Part shown: positions 8,420 to 18,153 of the stretch, piece by piece
How positions within the stretch are numbered: the stretch's first letter is position 1
Layout: each line of letters opens with the position of its first letter
Origin: a virus
Reading direction: 5' to 3' (one strand)
DNA length: 24,946 nt
IMG/VR virus record: IMGVR_UViG_3300024324_000075
Coordinates: 1-24,946 of that record
Program-made: the position numbers and the translations under genes
The notes under the pieces: model-generated
Database searches by the model: none
Seen by the model: the letters and a program-made list of their open reading frames with translations, nothing else
What the model was told of the DNA's origin: nothing

Positions 8420-11362
8420 TTATTTTATAAATTCATCAAAATCAGTATTTGTAGGAGTTGTACTTATTGTTTTACTTCTAAAAGAAGTTCAAGTAGGTGT
8501 TGTTCATAATTTAAATTCAGGGAATAATTCATTAAATAAATCAATATCATTTAATTTAGTTCTAGCTCTTATTGTTCCTGATTTAACTGTAGACCCTCTA
8601 AAGCTTTCTAACATATTTGTAAATCTTTTAGGATTATCTTTTAATTGTGGTAATTGTGCTGATAATCTTACATATTCAGGTTCAGATACAGCAACTCAAC
8701 TTATAGATTTTACATAAGCTGCTAACATTTTACCTGTTAATTGATCTATTCTAGTAAGTGTTCAATCTCATATTTCATCTCAAACTCTTTTAGCTATAGC
8801 ATTTCATGCCGCTGTAGTTAATCAAGTATCAACATCTAAATCACTAAATAAGTCTTGTATAACTGTAATTTGTTCCTGTACATCTAATGCAGGTGCTAAT
8901 TCATCAAATATAGCCTTGTCTCATAAAATAGCTTGCCTTATTTGATTTTTTAAAGGACTTAAATCTCAATCTCATAAAGCTGATTCTCAAATAGCTCTAT
9001 TAAAATTCTTAACTTGTTCTTTATCAGAAGTCTTAGAACTTTCTCAAGTAACTTCTTCAAATTTTCTAACTAAATCTATGTTATCCTGTCTAAATTGTTC
9101 TATTTTAGTTCACATTTCACTAACTAATCAAACATCAGCTCATAGCTTTGTTTTAGTCGTTTTATCAATAGTATCTGCTCATAAGAATAAATCTATTGCT
9201 GTATTTCTAGCTAATCTATCAGTAACAAAATCCGTATCCGCAATAGCCTCTGTAGTTCACATAAATTGATTTGGGTCTATCCAATTTCAACCTCTTAATG
9301 CAAAACTTCAGTTATCAGATACTCTGTAATCTAAATGACTACCATCTCATCATTCTCATTTAACTACTGTTCAAGTATTTCACATTTCAGCTATAGTTTG
9401 TCCTCTTTTTACTTCATCTCAAACATGTACAGCTGAAGCATTTAAGTGATTATAAACATGTTGATTTCAGTCAGTATCTTCAATAACTATTCTTCTACCA
9501 AATCATCCACTTTCATTTGCTTCTTGTAGAGCAATAACTTTTCAATCTGAAAAAGAGCTAATTATATCTCAAATTTGTCCATCTATATCTATTCATGGTG
9601 TTCATGTTGTTCAATCTGCTAATTTAACATTATCTCTAGTTACAGGAGAAGTTGCTCCATAATTTTGAGTAACAGTTCATGTTCAAGTTTGAATAAATGA
9701 TGTTGGAGTGACTCACTCTGTTCAATCAGCAGGTTTAAATTCAACTTCTCATGTATTAGGATTAAAAACCATTAATCATCAAGATGTAGAAAATCATTGA
9801 AATGCTTTTTTATTTAATTCATTTTGTTTCTCTAAATAAGCTAATTTATAAGATTGATCTTTAGCTGCCGCCACATCTCAATCTTTAATAGCTTGTTTCC
9901 TAGCTTCTTCAGCTCTAGTTATTGACTCTTCTAATAATTTATCTTGTCTAGTTATATCTTCTTGTCTGATAATATCGGTTCTAGTTGTTCAATATAAAGT
10001 ATCTATTAATTGATTCTTTTGATCTAACATAGACATATTAAATTCAAATTCAGCTTTATCTTGAGTATCTGCATATTGATAATCAGCCATTTGATTAGAA
10101 TAAGTTCTTTGTAATGCAAATAATTCATCATCAACAGCCTCTGTTTCATCTCTAGCGATTTTTAATTGAGTAGATAAAGGTAAATTAGGATTCCTTTTTT
10201 TTACATTATCTAATATTCTTCTTTTTTCTACATTTAATTCATCAATCTGACTAGCTGTGTCTTGAGATAATTTTCTTAAATTATTAGTTTCTTCTGTTCA
10301 AGCTTTATAAGTAGAATACATAGTTTCTATGTTTTCAAACATATTAACTTTTGTATCTAAATAATCTTTATCTAACTTTTCCAAAGTTGTTGAATTTTCT
10401 TCTGCTTTAGTTGTAGAAGTTACTGTAGTTTCTCATCAAAAACTCTTATATAATTCTAATGAATTATTATTAATAGAGTCTGTTTTAATTGATGTTTCAT
10501 ATTCCGCTGAAGCCATTAACATAGCAGTTGTTGGTTCTCATCAATTCATTTTAATTAATCTATTCCATGTTTCTCAACCGGTAGCAATTTCATTTGACTT
10601 TAATCATTCTAAATAAATATCTGAAGTAGCTCATTTATATTTAGAATATTTCTTAAAAACAGCAGATGCAGTAATAGCCTCTCTGCTTCATTCTTTAAAT
10701 TTAGCTGAAGTTCAAAATTGATTAATAATATCTAATGCTTCATCAAAATTAGATGGATTAAAAGTAATTCATCATTTTTGATCTATATCAAAAGAAATTC
10801 AAGCATTTTTAGCAAAAGTTTCTTTTTCATTATCCACTATTCATAAAGATTTTCTTATAGGATTTCAAGCCGAATCTATTATCCATTCAAATCTTTCCCC
10901 ATCTCTTATTCAAGTAACTTTATTTCAAACTACCTGTACATCTTCAGTAGTAGTAGTTGGAGAATTTTCTAAAAAATTAGCTAAATTATCTACATTACTT
11001 CACGCAGTCTTAAATTCCCCTAAAGTTTTTATTTCTAGTGGCTTCTCTTCAATTTTTGGTTCTTCAACTTTAACTTCTTCGATTTTTGGTTCTGTGATTT
11101 TTGGTTCTGTAACCTTAACTTCAGGAGGAGTAATAACTTCCCCTGAAGTTAAGTCTGTTGTAATTTGAGATTTATCTTCTGATTTAACTCATTCTGTTGG
11201 AGTTGGCTCTTTAATAGTGTCTGTAGGAGCTTTAGCTCATTCCACTCATCTATCAGTTAAGGTTTGATTAACTTTATCAGCTCAAAACTTATCAATAGCA
11301 GCTTGTACTTTTGTTTTATCTAAATCAGAAACTTGTTTTATTCAATTATTCTTTTCAGGCAT
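8420..11362 (-). CDS. Large virion protein with degenerate M23 (LytM-like) peptidase domain
   Basis: A 980-aa protein. Residues 75-110 are a Glu-Pro-Lys repeat region (VTEPKITEPKIEEVKVEEP). Residues 330-520 are strongly helical or coiled-coil (TRAEEARKQAIKDG). Residues about 585-695 follow the M23 metallopeptidase order: TPGIDIDG, FSDGKVIAL, VYNHLNAS, VHVGDEVKRGQTIAEMGNTG, GSHLDYRVSDNG, WIDPNQF. The HxGxD zinc motif has Thr588 in place of His, though Asp592 is kept. The HxH motif reads H676-L-D678. It is therefore probably catalytically weak or inactive. The C-terminal region is helical. It may be an internal virion or tail-lysin-type protein acting at cell-wall penetration. TGA supplies many of the glycines, including that in PGID. 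Confidence 0.78.
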
Positions 11363-11401
11363 AATCAATTTGTGAGTTATTAATTAAAGTATATTTATTT
11401 C

Positions 11402-11851
11402 TTATCATATTGCAACTAAATGTAAATCTATGCTTAATCCTTGATTTACTGTATGTTGCATCGTAAATCAATCTTCATCAAAACTTCTCATTTTAAACCT
11501 TTGTTGTAATGTTGTTCCTCTATATATATGTACAATATCAGTAGTTGCAGAAGCAGTTATAGAAAATTTATCTCTAAAATTATATAGATTATAATTTATT
11601 GTAGTAAATAATGTTCAATCATCTTGTAATACTGTTTTACTATCTGATTCTGCATCTTGGTTTGTATAAATAGCATTTATCTGTACAGATTTAGGTCTAA
11701 ATCAAGTAACTATTTTAATATCATCAGTTCATGCTATCGCTATAACACGATAATGTGAAGTAAATCTTTTAACTGTTGGTACATTTTTTAAACTAATGCT
11801 GGCATCTAATTTATCTTCAGTTAATCAAGGTATGTTATTTATAACTATCAT
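11402..11851 (-). CDS. Small structural protein, paralogue of the adjacent upstream gene
   Basis: A 149-aa protein. It begins MIVINNIPGLTEDKLDASIS and contains IKIVTGFRPKSVQINAIYTN and DEDGFTMQHTVNQG, with the C-terminus LHLVAIG. The same order of motifs occurs in the gene just upstream, so the two are tandem duplicates that have diverged. The GF(R)PK phrase and beta-rich character recall small phage tail or baseplate-adjacent proteins, but I cannot name the family. The ATG overlaps the upstream stop region by 7 nt (ATGATAG), so coupled translation is likely. The last sense codon is TGA (Gly) directly before TAA. Confidence 0.72.
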
Positions 11852-12321
11852 TCTGCATATATTTGTAAAGTAAATGTGTCATTTCTATTAATATCTACTA
11901 AGGTAAATCATGTATCTGTAATTACTCATATTTTTGCATAAGTTCTAGTATCTTCTATATGCATAGCATCTACAACTGTATTACTTCAGCTTCATAAAGA
12001 TACTAACGAGGAAGTTCAATATTGAGCTGTAACAGTTATAGTTCAATCATCATTTTCAACTGACCAACTTTTAGAAGCAAAAATATCAGGTGTTGTATAA
12101 AAAGCATCTATAAAGATATATTTTGGCCTAAATCATACAGTAATTGTTTGGTCTGTTGTAGTCCCTATAATCCTTTCTCAGCTATAAGTTTTTATCGCAT
12201 CTAATCATCTAACACTAATACTAGCATCTATCTTATCCTCCGTTAATCAAGGTACCACCTCTGTAGATAATTCAAACTCAGGTATTGTTTCAGGTATATA
12301 TTCTGTTATTTCTTCAGCCAT
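11845..12321 (-). CDS. Small structural protein, paralogue of the adjacent downstream gene
   Basis: A 158-aa protein. An acidic N-terminal extension (MAEEITEYIPETIPEFE) precedes VVPGLTEDKIDASISVRGLD, then ITVGFRPKYIFIDAFYTTPD, DDGTITVTAQYG and TDTGFTLVDINRND, ending IYAEG. The core aligns with the 149-aa protein that follows. The 476-aa propeller-like gene ends 1 nt before this one. The gene ends GAA TGA TAG: TGA is the terminal Gly and TAG the stop, while the overlapping ATGATA starts the next gene. Read by the standard code it would lose a residue and the layout would look wrong. It is a likely tail or decoration component. Confidence 0.72.
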
Positions 12322-12322
12322 A

Positions 12323-13753
12323 TTAATCTATATTAGAATATATAAGTTGTATTTCATAAAGTTTAGGTGTAGTAGTTCAATCTGATATAAAATTAATCTT
12401 AAACGCTATATCAAAAAATACATCTTTTTTAGAATATACTTCTGTTTTAGTAATACTTGTTCATGCTATAATAGTTTCAGCAGAAGTAAATGATCATCAA
12501 TCTATACTATATTGTAATTCTATTGTATTATCAACATCACAATCACTTGTAACTAATTTAATTTGTTCTATTTTCTTTTTTTGTATCCTACTTCATCAGT
12601 CTATGATATTTGTTTGTAGGTATCAACTAGGTTTATATGTAGGAGTAGTTGTATTTACATCTATATATTCCATAAATGTTCAGGCTCATGTTTCTATTCA
12701 TATATATAGTCTATCTGTAGCTGTTAATTCTACTCATTTAATAGCGCTAATAGTAGAAATTTGTGTGTCTAAACTATCTTTTGAATAAGGAATATTAAAT
12801 CATTTACTTAGTGTTGGATTTCATGTCCCATATGAAACTAAATCATCAGAAGTTATCCCATCTTGTACAAAATATAATTGATTAGATAATCTTCATCATT
12901 GATTAGTTTGTGAATAAGTGATCTTAAATAAGTAATCTCATAATCTTTCACTATCTCTAGTTAAAAGTAAATCTTGTATAGTATATCAAGTTAGCACTTT
13001 AATTTTTGATTGAAAATCACTCTTTCATGCTAATATATAATCAATTTTACCATCATTAATTACTCATCTAACAGCTTCTTGTACTTCTAAAAATGAATCT
13101 ATAGAACCTGTCTCTCAATCCCAAAATGCTATTGTTCAATTTTCTGTATAAACTTTAAATACTCAACCTGTTCTTGTTAATCATACTATTTCTCAATCCC
13201 ATATATCATAATTTGTAACTATATCATCTTGGTCTACTACAGATACTAAATCTCCATTTCATAAGTAAAACTTAGTATTTAATAAAACAACTACAGGATA
13301 AATATTGGCTGAAGTTGTTATACTATCTCAAGTAGTAGTTATATTCTCTGATACAGTTCATGTCCAATTATTGGCTGCAGCATTAGCTATTGTAATTCTA
13401 TTTAATGGACTAGAATTATTAGTTAGAAAATATAAATATCCATTAAATTGCCAAGCATTTAAAGCTTGATTTCATAAAGTATACTTTAATATTCAAGTGC
13501 TAGCATCATATATTTCTCATCAATCACAATATGCAAAAGTATTACTTCATGCTGTTATAAATCAATTAACTTGTGCAGCAGTAGTATATCTTCATTCTGA
13601 GTCTTTATTTAAACTTACATAGTAACTATTAGTATTCAAATCTAAATTCTCTGCATACAATACTTGTTTTCAAGTAGTTAAAAAATCATCCTGAGATATT
13701 CCTCAAGTGAAGTTTTTAAGGTTTATTCAAAAATGATTTGTTTCAAATGCCAT
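12323..13753 (-). CDS. Propeller/nozzle-like tail protein
   Basis: A 476-aa beta-rich protein with repeated sheet-turn units of the type NGYLYFLTNNSSPLNRITIAN, LLNTKFYLGNGDLVSVVD, GGVFKVYTENGTIAFWDG and INDGKIDYILAGKS. The C-terminal part (GYLQTNIIDGGSRIQKKKI then ELQYSIDGGSF) resembles a domain seen in phage tail nozzle/propeller proteins. Its position after the adaptor gene suits a short-tail nozzle or stabilisation protein similar in role to P22 gp10, which is an inference. It starts at ATG 13753, 1 nt after the adaptor stop. Gly-Gly turns are often TGA-TGA. Confidence 0.68.
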
Positions 13754-13754
13754 A

Positions 13755-14486
13755 TTATAATAGGTTAGGCTCTATAACTATGCTAGGAGATTCTCTATCT
13801 ATAGGATAATCCATATATAATGGACTAATATTCCTATCTGATAATTCCTCAGTAGATTGCTTTCTTTGTCTAATATATTCTTGTTTTTCTGATATAGATT
13901 CTTGTCATTTCCCCATAGCTTTATATATATATGGTAAAATTCATTGAACTAATACTTCATGATGATCTATAGGAATAACCATCGCAGATTCAGTAGTAGT
14001 AGTTTCATAATCTACTATTTTTTTAATTCATTTTAATTCTATTCATGCTGCAGTAGTTGCTGTAGGCATAGGTGCTACAAAAATACTATTATCAGCTATA
14101 TAGTAAATAGGAAATTCTTTATCTTGATTATTTTTATAATAACTCCAATTTCTTTTTAATGATGATAATTTAATCGGTTTAGCTTTTATGTATTTTAATC
14201 CTCAATCATCATAAGTTTCATTATCATAATTAACCGATACACTTGTAACTTTTTTACTTCAAGCTGAGTCGCTAGCCATTAATGGTAATACATATTCATC
14301 TTGATCAGCTACAGTATCAGTAGTGAAAATATCCCAATCATAATCTTCACTTATAGAAGAAACGATATAACTCCAAAAATTATTCTTAACTATGTTTAAA
14401 TATTTAAGAACTTGTGCATCAGGGAATTGTGTTGAATTAGTATGAGATTGATCTCTTGCTAAATCTAATATATCAGATACATCCAT
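13755..14486 (-). CDS. Head-tail adaptor (connector) protein
   Basis: A 243-aa protein. The N-terminus MDVSDILDLARDQSHTNSTQF, followed by PDAQVLKYLNIVKNNFW, matches the helical start typical of phage head-tail adaptor proteins (a D-I-L-x-x-A-R helix, then a pattern of x-D-x-x-x-L-x-x-x-N). The middle contains YVLPLMASDS, KRNWSYY and FPIYYIADNSIFVAPMP, and the C-terminal part includes HHEVLVQGILPYIYKAMGK. Adaptors bind below the portal and lead DNA to the tail. The order (MCP, small protein, adaptor, nozzle) agrees. A hairpin precedes the start, whose context is TTAAATAATTATG without Shine-Dalgarno. Confidence 0.75.
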
Positions 14487-14510
14487 AATTATTTAAGTTA
14501 AATAACAAAA

Positions 14511-14537
14511 ACCAACCCATTATTTATAATGAGCTGA
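14511..14537 (-). terminator. Hairpin with U-rich tail between 50-aa gene and adaptor gene
   Basis: The minus-strand RNA CAGCUCAUUAU pairs with AUAAUGGGUUGG (two or three G-U pairs) over a tiny AU loop, followed by UUUUUG. It lies in the 56-nt gap between the stop at 14543 and the ATG at 14486. It may be a partial terminator or an mRNA processing/stability hairpin. Confidence 0.5.
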
Positions 14538-14542
14538 ATTTA

Positions 14543-14695
14543 TTATTTACCAGCCTTTAAGGTTTTAACTTCTTCAGCAGTAAAATCTCTTCATGTAGTA
14601 TGAAGTTTATGAATTTTAGAATCTAAATCCTTAGAATCTATTCTTTTGTCCACAAGATTACCAGCTTTATTTTCTACTTTTACATTAAGTAACAT
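14543..14695 (-). CDS. Small unknown protein, 50 aa
   Basis: A 50-aa charged protein, MLLNVKVENKAGNLVDKRID at the N-terminus and EEVKTLKAGK at the C-terminus, with one TGA-encoded Gly (TTGRDF). It stands alone between an HNH gene with its terminator (about 70 nt upstream) and the adaptor gene. I do not recognise it. It is likely to belong to the head-completion region that the HNH cassette interrupted. Confidence 0.55.
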
Positions 14696-14750
14696 AGTAA
14701 TAAAAATTATAATATAAGTATTATTATACTATCATTTATATGATTTTTGT

Positions 14751-14782
14751 CAAAAAAAAATGAACTAGATAGATTTAGTTCA
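14751..14782 (-). terminator. Intrinsic terminator overlapping the HNH stop codon
   Basis: The minus-strand RNA UGAACUA pairs perfectly with UAGUUCA across an 8-nt loop (AAUCUAUC), followed by a run of nine U. The TAG stop of the 277-aa HNH gene forms the start of the second arm, so terminator and gene end are fused. It would end the HNH transcript and limit read-through into the 50-aa gene. Confidence 0.8.
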
Positions 14783-15598
14783 TTTTTGTAAATTTGCAGT
14801 TGCTGTGAGAATCTGTAGATTAAATGGTGAATGTAAACCTCATTTAGAAAGAGGTATAATGTGATCAACATGGTATTTTTCTTGAAATATATCTTCCATT
14901 ACTTTTGCTAACTTGTAAAAAAAGGAAGTATTAGATACTGTTACCCAAAATGGTGTTTGATTTAATTTCCTATTTTGTCTGATTCTAACAGATGCTAAGT
15001 GTTTTTCAGGATTTTCTCTTTTCCATTTTCTTCAAGCTTCTAATAATTTATCACGATTTTTAATTCTAAATTGTTTATGTTTTAATTTAAGTAATTCCTT
15101 ATTTTTATTTCTGTATATTTGTTTTTTATATTTTACTTCATCTATATTATTTAAAACATAATTTCTATTTCTTTCAGAAATTTTTTCTTTATATTTTAAA
15201 TAATATAATTTTTCTTTCTTTTTAATAGATTCTAAATTATTTTTTCTATAATTCTTAGCAATATTTATTAATTTCTCTTTATTATTTTCCCTATATTTTT
15301 TACCTTGTTCTCTTATTTTTATAATATTATTTTGTCTATAAATTTTTTGCTTTATTATTAACTGTTCTAAGTTTTGTTTTCTATATTGTTGTCATAATTC
15401 TTTTATTTTCTCTTTATTATCCTCTCTATATTTTTTTCTTTGTTGTTGTATTTTAATATTATTCTTAGCAGTATATTTTGCTCTTATATGTTTTTGACAA
15501 TCTTTACAATTATATCACCTTCAATTAGGTCTTCTATTATCTTTTATAAAGTCTTCTAGTTTTTTATTTACCTTACATTTTGTACATATTTTTCCCAT
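14765..15598 (-). CDS. HNH endonuclease with N-terminal zinc finger
   Basis: A 277-aa protein. Four cysteines at residues 5, 8, 31 and 34 (CTKC ... CKDC) form a zinc finger. Residues 40-215 are very rich in Lys, Tyr, Asn and Ile with repeats of the type KYRENNKEKL, probably a long basic helix touching DNA. The C-terminus HVDHIIPLSKGGLHSPFNLQ then LQKGTKSI is a canonical HNH nuclease, with the second Gly of KGG and the Gly of QKG both TGA codons. It lies just after the major capsid gene, a favoured site for phage homing endonucleases. It has its own leader structure and its own terminator. The base composition is extremely AT-rich, even against its neighbours. Confidence 0.9.
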
Positions 15599-15613
15599 AT
15601 TTTTTAAAAACAA

Positions 15614-15677
15614 AAAAACCAACTCATTTAGTGGAATGAATTAGTTTTTAACTAAGTATAAATACTTACTCCACTAA
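15614..15677 (-). promoter_or_regulatory. Predicted pseudoknot leader / attenuator-like hairpin of the HNH gene at 15598
   Basis: On the minus-strand RNA a 15-bp hairpin forms between 15649-15635 and 15628-15614 (with G-U pairs), and its loop is CCACUA. The loop plus the next base (CCACUAA, 15634-15628) is the exact complement of UUAGUGG at 15677-15671. A small hairpin AAGUAUUUAUACUU (15667-15654) sits between them. A run of U follows, then the ATG 16 nt past the stem. Without the pseudoknot it would look like a simple terminator after the capsid gene, but that gene already has one at 15722-15755. Confidence 0.6.
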
Positions 15678-15686
15678 TTGTAAGGA

Positions 15687-15692
15687 TTTATA
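15687..15692 (-). promoter_or_regulatory. Possible -10 box for the HNH cassette
   Basis: TATAAA on the minus strand, 9 nt before the first strand of the pseudoknot leader. No convincing -35 at the right distance was found. Weak support. Confidence 0.22.
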
Positions 15693-15721
15693 CAGAGAGT
15701 ATACTGATAAATTTAAAAAAG

Positions 15722-15755
15722 TAAAATAAAAAAGAGAGATAATTAAATCTCTCTT
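15722..15755 (-). terminator. Intrinsic terminator after major capsid gene
   Basis: A perfect 9-bp stem, AAGAGAGAU with AUCUCUCUU, has a 6-nt loop and is followed on the minus strand by UUUUAUUUU. It starts 22 nt after the capsid stop codon. It separates the abundant capsid message from the HNH cassette and tail genes. Confidence 0.85.
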
Positions 15756-15777
15756 AATTTTTAGCTTTATAAAGCGA

Positions 15778-16947
15778 TTATGCTTCAGCAGCTTGTGATA
15801 CGATTTGTAAATCATAAATTCTCTCAGCCCCCTCAGAAAAAGTCTTAATTCAATATCTAGCCCAAGTCATATATCTTACTCCAAGTTGTTTTTGAACATC
15901 TTGTACTTTAAGAGATACTTCTTTTTGCATTACTAAATTAATTGCTCCTCTTTCCATAATTAAATTATGAATAGTAACAGCTTGAAAATCATTAGCAGCA
16001 GCAGTCATAGAAGTAGAAGCTACTTTGTAACCTCTTTTAGATTCAATTAATACTTGATCAGTACCATCAGTTGCAGTAATTCATTCCATTTTAGATCTAT
16101 CAGCAGTAGATAATTCTACATATTTAGTTCATGGAGTAGTCCCATTAATCGCAGCAACTAAATTTGTAGCCGATTCATCAGCAGTACCACCAATATCTAC
16201 ATCTCAAGCAAGAGCAGGAGAAGCAACATATGTAAATACTACACCATTAACAGTAACGGTATTAGTAGCAGTTGGATTAGTAGCTAAATCTAAAACATAG
16301 TCAGCAGTTAGATTTGTAGAAACAACTATAGCCATATTTTGAAAATCCCCTCTGTAACCTTTTTTAAATGAAGCATCAGCTACTTTAAAAGTATTACCCA
16401 AAGAAGCTACCCCTATTGTAGATAATTGAAAAGGATCAATAACAGCAACAATGTTTGAACTATCCACACCATCATTTACTAATTGTGCGAAAGTATTACC
16501 ATAAGTTTCTACAGTATTACCTGAAGCACCAGTAGTTAAAGTAATTGGAGCAGCAGAAGCATTATTAGCATTAGAATATTCGTTAAAGAAGTTACCTTCA
16601 ATATCTTGTTTAATTCTATAAGCTGCTTTTGGAGCAGCAGATGCAACAACATCATAACCATTATCAAGATTATCAACATCATCATAAACAAAAGTTACAA
16701 TAGGAGTTTGATTAATTACTAATTGTTCATTAGAAAAATTTAAGTCTTGATCTGTAACATCTGTATATTTTTCGTACGATTGTACATTTTGAAATTCTGG
16801 TCTTGGAAAGTTAATAGTATTCCCATCAGGCATATTAGCCATAAGAGTAGTATTAGCTAAATCCATAGCTACTAGAGTATCTTCTAGTAATGCTTGAACC
16901 AATTTCGTATATTTCTGTTTATTTAAAACAGATACTGAATTAGCCAT
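15778..16947 (-). CDS. Major capsid protein (HK97-fold type)
   Basis: A 389-aa protein. The N-terminus is MANSVSVLNKQKYTKLVQALL. Then come GNTINFPRPEFQNVQSYEKY, the beta-strand LVINQTPIVTFVYDDVDNLD and KAAYRIKQDIEGNFF, a combination common in podovirus and siphovirus coat proteins where DDVD is followed by a long helix. It ends YGIKTFSEGAERIYDLQIVS, the usual strand at a coat C-terminus. It follows the scaffold gene and precedes a strong terminator. The first 247 codons hold no TGA although they contain about 12 glycines, and only four TGA occur in the rest, unlike the tail genes. The start is ATG at 16947 with an AT-only upstream region. Confidence 0.85.
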
Positions 16948-16998
16948 AATAATATGTATTAAAATTTAAAGTTATTTGGTTTTAATACTACTATTTTC

Positions 16999-17565
16999 CT
17001 ATCTAATTTTTCCTTTAAGTCTTTGGTATTCCAAATACTTGTCATTAGGAAGCTTTAAAGCCTCTTCATCAGTTAAATCAGCGAGTTTTTTCCTTACTTT
17101 AACATTAGAGCTTTTAGAACTAAAATCATTGCTAGAACTAGACTCTGTAGGAATTTTAGCTTTTACTAAAGTAAGCGCATCTTCAAAAGACATGTTTGGA
17201 TATTCGTCTAAGGTAGCTTCCATTTGATTTTTATATTCTTTAGCTTCAGGATTTTCTATAGTGAAAAACCTAAACTCTGTCTTATCAAAACCAGTAGAAT
17301 CATCCTCAAATTCATCTTCCTCATCTTCTCAATCACTATCGTTATTAACTAATTTAGCTTTTAAGTCAGCGATTTCTTTATCTTTAGCTTTCATAGCTTT
17401 AGACATCTTTTTCCAATTACTTTTTTTACCTTTAGTAGAGGATGTATTTTCCTCGTCTTCATTTTTAACTTTCGTAGAGGTAGAAGATTCTTCCTCATTA
17501 GTTTCTACTATAGTTTCGTCTTGATCAGCAGACTCATCTATTAGTTCAAAATCTAATTCTGACAT
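16999..17565 (-). CDS. Scaffolding protein
   Basis: A 188-aa, highly charged protein without hydrophobic core segments. Acidic and Ser/Thr-rich residues 1-45 are followed by a Lys-rich coiled-coil helix (MSKAMKAKDKEIADLKAKL), an acidic patch (EDEEDEFEDD), and a basic helical C-terminus (VRKKLADLTDEEALKL then KYLEYQRLKGKIR). This composition directly upstream of the coat gene is typical of phage scaffolding proteins, whose basic C-terminus binds the coat during prohead assembly. Only one Gly codon is TGA. It ends with TAG and the coat ATG comes 51 nt later. A pair of long inverted repeats sits just upstream. Confidence 0.8.
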
Positions 17566-17588
17566 AATTTAATATGTTAATGTTAAGG

Positions 17589-17653
17589 CCATTTAAGGCT
17601 TAGGGTTAAAACCTAAATGGTTGTTATAACGATAATCTCTAGGTTATAACAAC
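17589..17653 (-). repeat. Two adjacent long inverted repeats before the scaffold gene
   Basis: GTTGTTATAA (17653-17644 on minus) pairs with TTATAACAAC (17629-17620), 10 bp perfect. Directly next, CCATTTA (589-595) pairs with TAAATGG (614-620), extendable with GG/CC and an inner GGTT/AACC pair. The two hairpins share base 17620. Neither has a following U-run, so they are more likely mRNA stability, processing or protein-binding structures than a terminator. They fill a 97-nt gap. Confidence 0.65.
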
Positions 17654-17662
17654 TATTAAATT

Positions 17663-18151
17663 TTAATCTTGTTTTTCTTCTTGAGTTGGGGCCTCCTCAT
17701 AAACTGACTCTTCTTTTTCTTCTTGTTTTTCTAATGCAGCTATCATTCAATCTAATTGTGTTTGAAAATATCTGTTATCTTGTACCTCACATCTAAGTAA
17801 ATCAATTTTATCAAATATTTGAGAACTATTTGTTATTCAATATTGATCTCTTATCCCTAGTGTAAGAAATTCTTCTGTTTTGTCAATTTGTGCTTGTAAA
17901 TCTTCTCTTAAAATAAGAGCTCATTCTCATGTATCTTTTATCTCTTCTAATCTATTTCTATTAAATACCATTCTTTGTGCATTCACATCATGATTAGAAT
18001 AAATACAATCATTTTGCTCTGTTGGTATTCAATCCTTATATAATTCTAATATCTTAGATTGTTTAGTCTCTTGTCTATTTTTGCATTTAGTAAGAATATC
18101 TTGAAATTCTTTAGATTCGTTATATTTTCTTAATTCTGTAATTTTAGCCAT
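17663..18151 (-). CDS. Unknown helical protein between portal and scaffold, 162 aa
   Basis: A 162-aa, charged and mainly helical protein: MAKITELRKYNESKEFQDIL near the start, FNRNRLEEIKDTGEG and LREDLQAQIDKTEEFLTLG in the middle, and an acidic Glu/Lys-rich tail (ALEKQEEKEESVYEE). The ATG lies 2 nt after the portal stop, so the two are co-transcribed and perhaps coupled. The position suggests a head assembly role (portal-associated or minor capsid), but I do not recognise the family. Confidence 0.65.
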
Positions 18152-18153
18152 TT

